A stretch of DNA of 9,292 bases, from contig JBAVYM010000051.1 in the NCBI GenBank assembly GCA_049698775.1, positions 1 through 9,292 on the forward strand, read 5' to 3'. The notes under the pieces are model-generated. The model had not been told where the DNA came from. It did no database searches and was given only the letters and a program-made list of their open reading frames with translations. Origin of the DNA: REEB76 sp049698775 (GTDB lineage: Bacteria; Pseudomonadota; Gammaproteobacteria; Natronospirales; REEB76). Shown here one piece after another: positions 7,156 through 9,292 of this stretch. Within the stretch, counting starts at the first letter, position 1. The number at the start of each line of letters is the position of its first letter. The position numbers and the translations under genes were made by a program.

Positions 7156-7967
7156 ATTTCATGTTGAACGTCGAAGAAAATTTAGCCGAGGAACTGCTGC
7201 CCGCCGAATGGCTGGCGTATGAGCAGCCGCTCACCGAGCGTATCCGCACGTTTCTGCGTCTGGAGTTCCTGTTCGAACAATGTGAGCATCACGCGGGTCT
7301 GGCCTCGCCCTGGGATAGCCGCGCCGCCATTGCCGCCATCCTGGAAATCGGCTCTCTGCTCATACGCGGCGATGTCCGCACCGAAGTCCTCAAGGAACTG
7401 GAACGCTGCCTGCTGTTCCTGAACCGCCTCAAGGGCAGCCCCGAGGTGGACAATGCAAGACTGCACTCAGTGCTGACTGAACTTGAAAGCCTGCGTCACG
7501 CCATGAACGGCGATGGCCGGCAGTTGGGTGTCGGTTTGAAGGAAAATGAATTCCTCAACAGCGTCAGGAACCGGGTGGCGATCCCGGGCGGAACCTGCCA
7601 ATTCGATCTGCCCGCCTACCATGCCTGGCTTACCCAGCCGCATACCAAACGCACACGCGAACTGCAGCAGTGGCTGGAGGAAGTCCGCCCATTGCGGGAC
7701 ACCATCAATCTGCTGATGGCGCTGACCCGGGAAAGCGCGCTGCCAACCCGGGAAGTAGCGGAACAGGGCATGTACCTGCGCATCTTTGAAGGCCCCAGTT
7801 GTCCGCTGGTGCGCGTCATGGTGCTGGCCTCCAGTGGCGTCTATCCGGAAATCAGCGCCGGGCGTCAGCGCATTACCATCCATTTCCTGGAGCGCCAGGA
7901 CGACGGGAGCCGCGCGCAGCAAACCAAGCGCGACATCGGTTTCAAACTGGTGTGCTGCCAGCTCTGA
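7152..7967 (+). CDS. zapD: cell division protein ZapD (FtsZ-associated)
   Basis: This 271-aa cytoplasmic protein belongs to the ZapD/YacF (DUF1342) family, which binds the FtsZ C-terminal tail and cross-links FtsZ filaments into bundles at the Z-ring. The family N terminus is seen as YEQPLTERIRTFLRLEFLFEQ (23-43), followed by an alpha-helical region and a beta-rich C-terminal part (FEGPSCPLVRVMVL to ITIHFLER). E. coli ZapD is about 247 aa; the extra length is mostly the first 20 or so residues (acidic, NVEENLAEELLPAEW). The start is uncertain. ATG at 7152 overlaps the coaE stop as ATGA, while ATG at 7161 lies 10 nt after GGGA (7147-7150), a better ribosome-binding distance, and would drop three residues. 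The coaE-zapD-yacG order is conserved in Gammaproteobacteria. Confidence 0.94.
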   Translation: MNFMLNVEENLAEELLPAEWLAYEQPLTERIRTFLRLEFLFEQCEHHAGLASPWDSRAAIAAILEIGSLLIRGDVRTEVLKELERCLLFLNRLKGSPEVDNARLHSVLTELESLRHAMNGDGRQLGVGLKENEFLNSVRNRVAIPGGTCQFDLPAYHAWLTQPHTKRTRELQQWLEEVRPLRDTINLLMALTRESALPTREVAEQGMYLRIFEGPSCPLVRVMVLASSGVYPEISAGRQRITIHFLERQDDGSRAQQTKRDIGFKLVCCQL

Positions 7968-7973
7968 ACAGCT

Positions 7974-8162
7974 GTGAACGAGAATGTTTCAATCGCCAAA
8001 TGTCCTCATTGCGGTAAATCCGTGACGTGGAACGCGGAATCGGAATGGAAACCCTTCTGCAGCGAGCGTTGCCGCCTGATTGACCTGGGCGACTGGCTGT
8101 CCGAGAAACACGCCATCGCCGGTAACACACCAGCCCCAGATCAAGACCGGGGTGAGGAATAG
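7974..8162 (+). CDS. yacG: DNA gyrase inhibitor / zinc-binding protein YacG
   Basis: This 62-aa protein has the treble-clef zinc site CPHC (10-13) and CSERC (29-33), with the family segment PFCSERCRLIDLGDWL around it. YacG family members bind a single zinc and, in E. coli, inhibit DNA gyrase by binding the GyrB C-terminal domain. The start is GTG at 7974: an in-frame stop (that of zapD, 7965-7967) lies just upstream and no in-frame ATG is close. The Shine-Dalgarno is weak, so coupling to zapD (6 bp gap) is likely. The acidic C-terminal tail (after about residue 46) is variable in the family. Its last 22 bp overlap the 3' end of the convergent Nudix gene. Confidence 0.93.
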   Translation: MNENVSIAKCPHCGKSVTWNAESEWKPFCSERCRLIDLGDWLSEKHAIAGNTPAPDQDRGEE

Positions 8163-9115
8163 CCTTCCCACAAGCCGCGCATGGCGGCGATGCCGTAACC
8201 TCCAAGCTCTCGCACCTTCTGCAAATGCTCCGGCAACATGCCGCCGATCGCATACACCAGCAACGTGCTTGACGATGCCAGCCGCGCAAAGCCATCCCAA
8301 CCGAGAATCGCGGCATGCGGATGACTTGGCGTCGCTAATAGCGGCCCCAGTACCACGTAATCCAGCCCTGCCGTCAACGCTCGGCGCATTTCGGCTTGGT
8401 CGTGACAGGACGCACCCACCAGAAAACCCAGCGCTGACGGCCTGCCGGTAATCCGGGCCAGACGTGCGCCGCTCAGATGCGCACCGTCGGCGCCCAGCGC
8501 GATTGCAAGTTCAGGCTCGGAATTCAGGACGATGTGCGCACCATGCTGACGGCAGCGGGCAATCACTTCGCGCGCCAAGGCTGTGTAATGCGACAGCGTG
8601 AATTCGGGCGCGCGCAACTGGACGAATTCCACGCCCTGCTCCAGGACACGTTCCAGGTTCGACAGGAATCGGGTCTGGTCCGCCTCCGGCGATGGCGTGA
8701 CCAGCATTTGCGGCGGCAGTCGCAGTGCGGCCACGATGAAATTATCGGCGGGCAGCAGGTTCCAGCCGGGAAGTTCGCCCGGCTTCACCCAGGCGAAACA
8801 CTGGTTTTCGCGGGCCTGCGCGGTGCCGCTGCAACGCCGCACGCGCCATACCGCTAACTCCACGCGCTGTTCCGGATAATCGTGACTTGAGCGAATCCAG
8901 AACTGCGCATCGTGCACGGTGATCCCCAGCTCTTCATGCAGTTCACGCCTGAGTGCCGCCAATGGCGTTTCACCGGATTCGATCTTGCCGCCGGGGAATT
9001 CCCAATAACCGGCCATGGGTTTGCCGGCGGGACGCTGGTTTATGAGCACGCGGCCCTGCGCGTCTTTCAATACCGCGGCCACCACCTGGATCGTCGGTAT
9101 TGTGTCCCGGTTCAT
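8141..9115 (-). CDS. Nudix hydrolase (MutT-like) fused to a ThiE/TenI-like domain
   Basis: This 324-aa protein has two domains. The N-terminal Nudix domain (about 8-132) carries a complete Nudix box, G43-x5-E49-x7-R57-E58-L59-x-E61-E62-x-G64-I65, and resembles MutT, which hydrolyses 8-oxo-dGTP. Its place after secA matches mutT. The C-terminal domain (about 145-316) is a thiamine phosphate synthase-like TIM barrel: FVQLRAPE (164-171), LNSEPELAIALGADGAHL (197-214), GASCH (234-238), DYVVLGPL (252-259), YAIGGM (288-293). Several synthase residues are replaced (see findings), so true ThiE activity is doubtful. Nudix-ThiE fusions are common in gammaproteobacteria and are annotated as Nudix hydrolases; the role of the second domain is not settled. 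The ATG at 9115 lacks a clear Shine-Dalgarno, but it lies 21 bp after the secA stop, suggesting co-transcription. The 3' end overlaps yacG. Confidence 0.93.
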   Translation of the reverse strand: MNRDTIPTIQVVAAVLKDAQGRVLINQRPAGKPMAGYWEFPGGKIESGETPLAALRRELHEELGITVHDAQFWIRSSHDYPEQRVELAVWRVRRCSGTAQARENQCFAWVKPGELPGWNLLPADNFIVAALRLPPQMLVTPSPEADQTRFLSNLERVLEQGVEFVQLRAPEFTLSHYTALAREVIARCRQHGAHIVLNSEPELAIALGADGAHLSGARLARITGRPSALGFLVGASCHDQAEMRRALTAGLDYVVLGPLLATPSHPHAAILGWDGFARLASSSTLLVYAIGGMLPEHLQKVRELGGYGIAAMRGLWEGYSSPRS

Positions 9116-9136
9116 GATGGGAATATTCGCAGGTGC

Positions 9137-9292
9137 TTAATTCAAGCGCCCATGACACTGTTTGTATTTGAGTCCTGAGCCACAGGGACAGGGTTCGTTG
9201 CGCCCGACCTTGCGGCCTTCACGCACGAAGGTGGTGACCGGCGCCGGTGACGCCGGCTGCGCCGACGCTTCGCCCGCCGGCCCGCTGGCCGT
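9137..9292 (-). CDS. secA: SecA preprotein translocase ATPase, C-terminal tail (partial)
   Basis: Only the last 51 codons and the TAA stop (9139-9137) are in the window; the gene continues past the right edge. The minus strand reads a flexible Ala/Pro/Ser/Gly-rich linker, then VREGRKVGRNEPCPCGSG (from about 9226 down to 9173), LKYKQCHGRLN and stop. The CxC-x8-CH zinc motif and its setting are diagnostic of the SecA C-terminal tail, which binds zinc, SecB and the ribosome. SEC-C motifs also occur in unrelated small proteins. The preceding disordered linker, the exact GRLN ending and the mutT-like gene directly downstream make SecA by far the best call. Confidence 0.93.
   Translation of the reverse strand, partial: TASGPAGEASAQPASPAPVTTFVREGRKVGRNEPCPCGSGLKYKQCHGRLN

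Noticed and set aside
1..9292. CRISPR array, integrase, toxin-antitoxin or phage-defence genes
   Set aside because: No spaced direct repeats and no such proteins were found. Apart from the MITE-like element and the sugar-modifying pair, the window is conserved housekeeping and pilus genes.

Overview
The window looks like a chromosomal segment from a gammaproteobacterium. The strongest clue is gene order: a type IV pilus assembly block (pilB-pilC-pilD) runs into coaE-zapD-yacG. It then meets, tail to tail, a mutT-like gene that follows the 3' end of secA. This is the conserved secA-mutT / yacG-zapD-coaE neighbourhood of Gammaproteobacteria, where pilD/pilB/pilC homologues often sit beside coaE. 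The MutT-like protein carries a C-terminal ThiE/TenI-like domain, a fusion common in gammaproteobacteria outside the enterics. I cannot name the genus from sequence alone.

Layout. Bases 1-286 are AT-richer (126 G+C in the first 300 bases by hand count, about 42%). They hold no convincing gene, but they contain a compact 142-bp inverted-repeat element (68-209) flanked by TATA on both sides, which resembles a MITE. On the minus strand, 1510-2319 encodes a class I SAM-dependent methyltransferase and 287-1507 a GT4 family glycosyltransferase. They form a tight two-gene unit typical of cell-surface polysaccharide loci. The region 2320-2610 is a divergent intergenic stretch with a hairpin and a good extended -10 promoter facing pilB.

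From 2611 to 8162 on the plus strand lie pilB (assembly ATPase), pilC (inner-membrane platform), pilD (prepilin peptidase), coaE (dephospho-CoA kinase), zapD (FtsZ-associated) and yacG (gyrase inhibitor). Spacing is very tight from pilD onward. A strong intrinsic terminator-like hairpin sits between pilC and pilD and may attenuate transcription into the housekeeping tail. On the minus strand, the Nudix-ThiE-like fusion (8141-9115) overlaps the end of yacG by 22 bp. It follows the C-terminal zinc-binding tail of SecA (9137 to the window edge).

How the genes work together: PilB powers pilus extension, PilC anchors the motor in the inner membrane, and PilD cleaves and N-methylates prepilins. No pilin gene is present in the window. 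CoaE finishes coenzyme A synthesis, ZapD bundles FtsZ, YacG binds gyrase, the Nudix protein probably sanitises nucleotides, and SecA drives Sec export. I found no complete novel multi-gene system. The most interesting items are the MITE-like element, the ThiE-like domain that has lost its metal-binding and lysine residues, and the terminator inside the pil operon.
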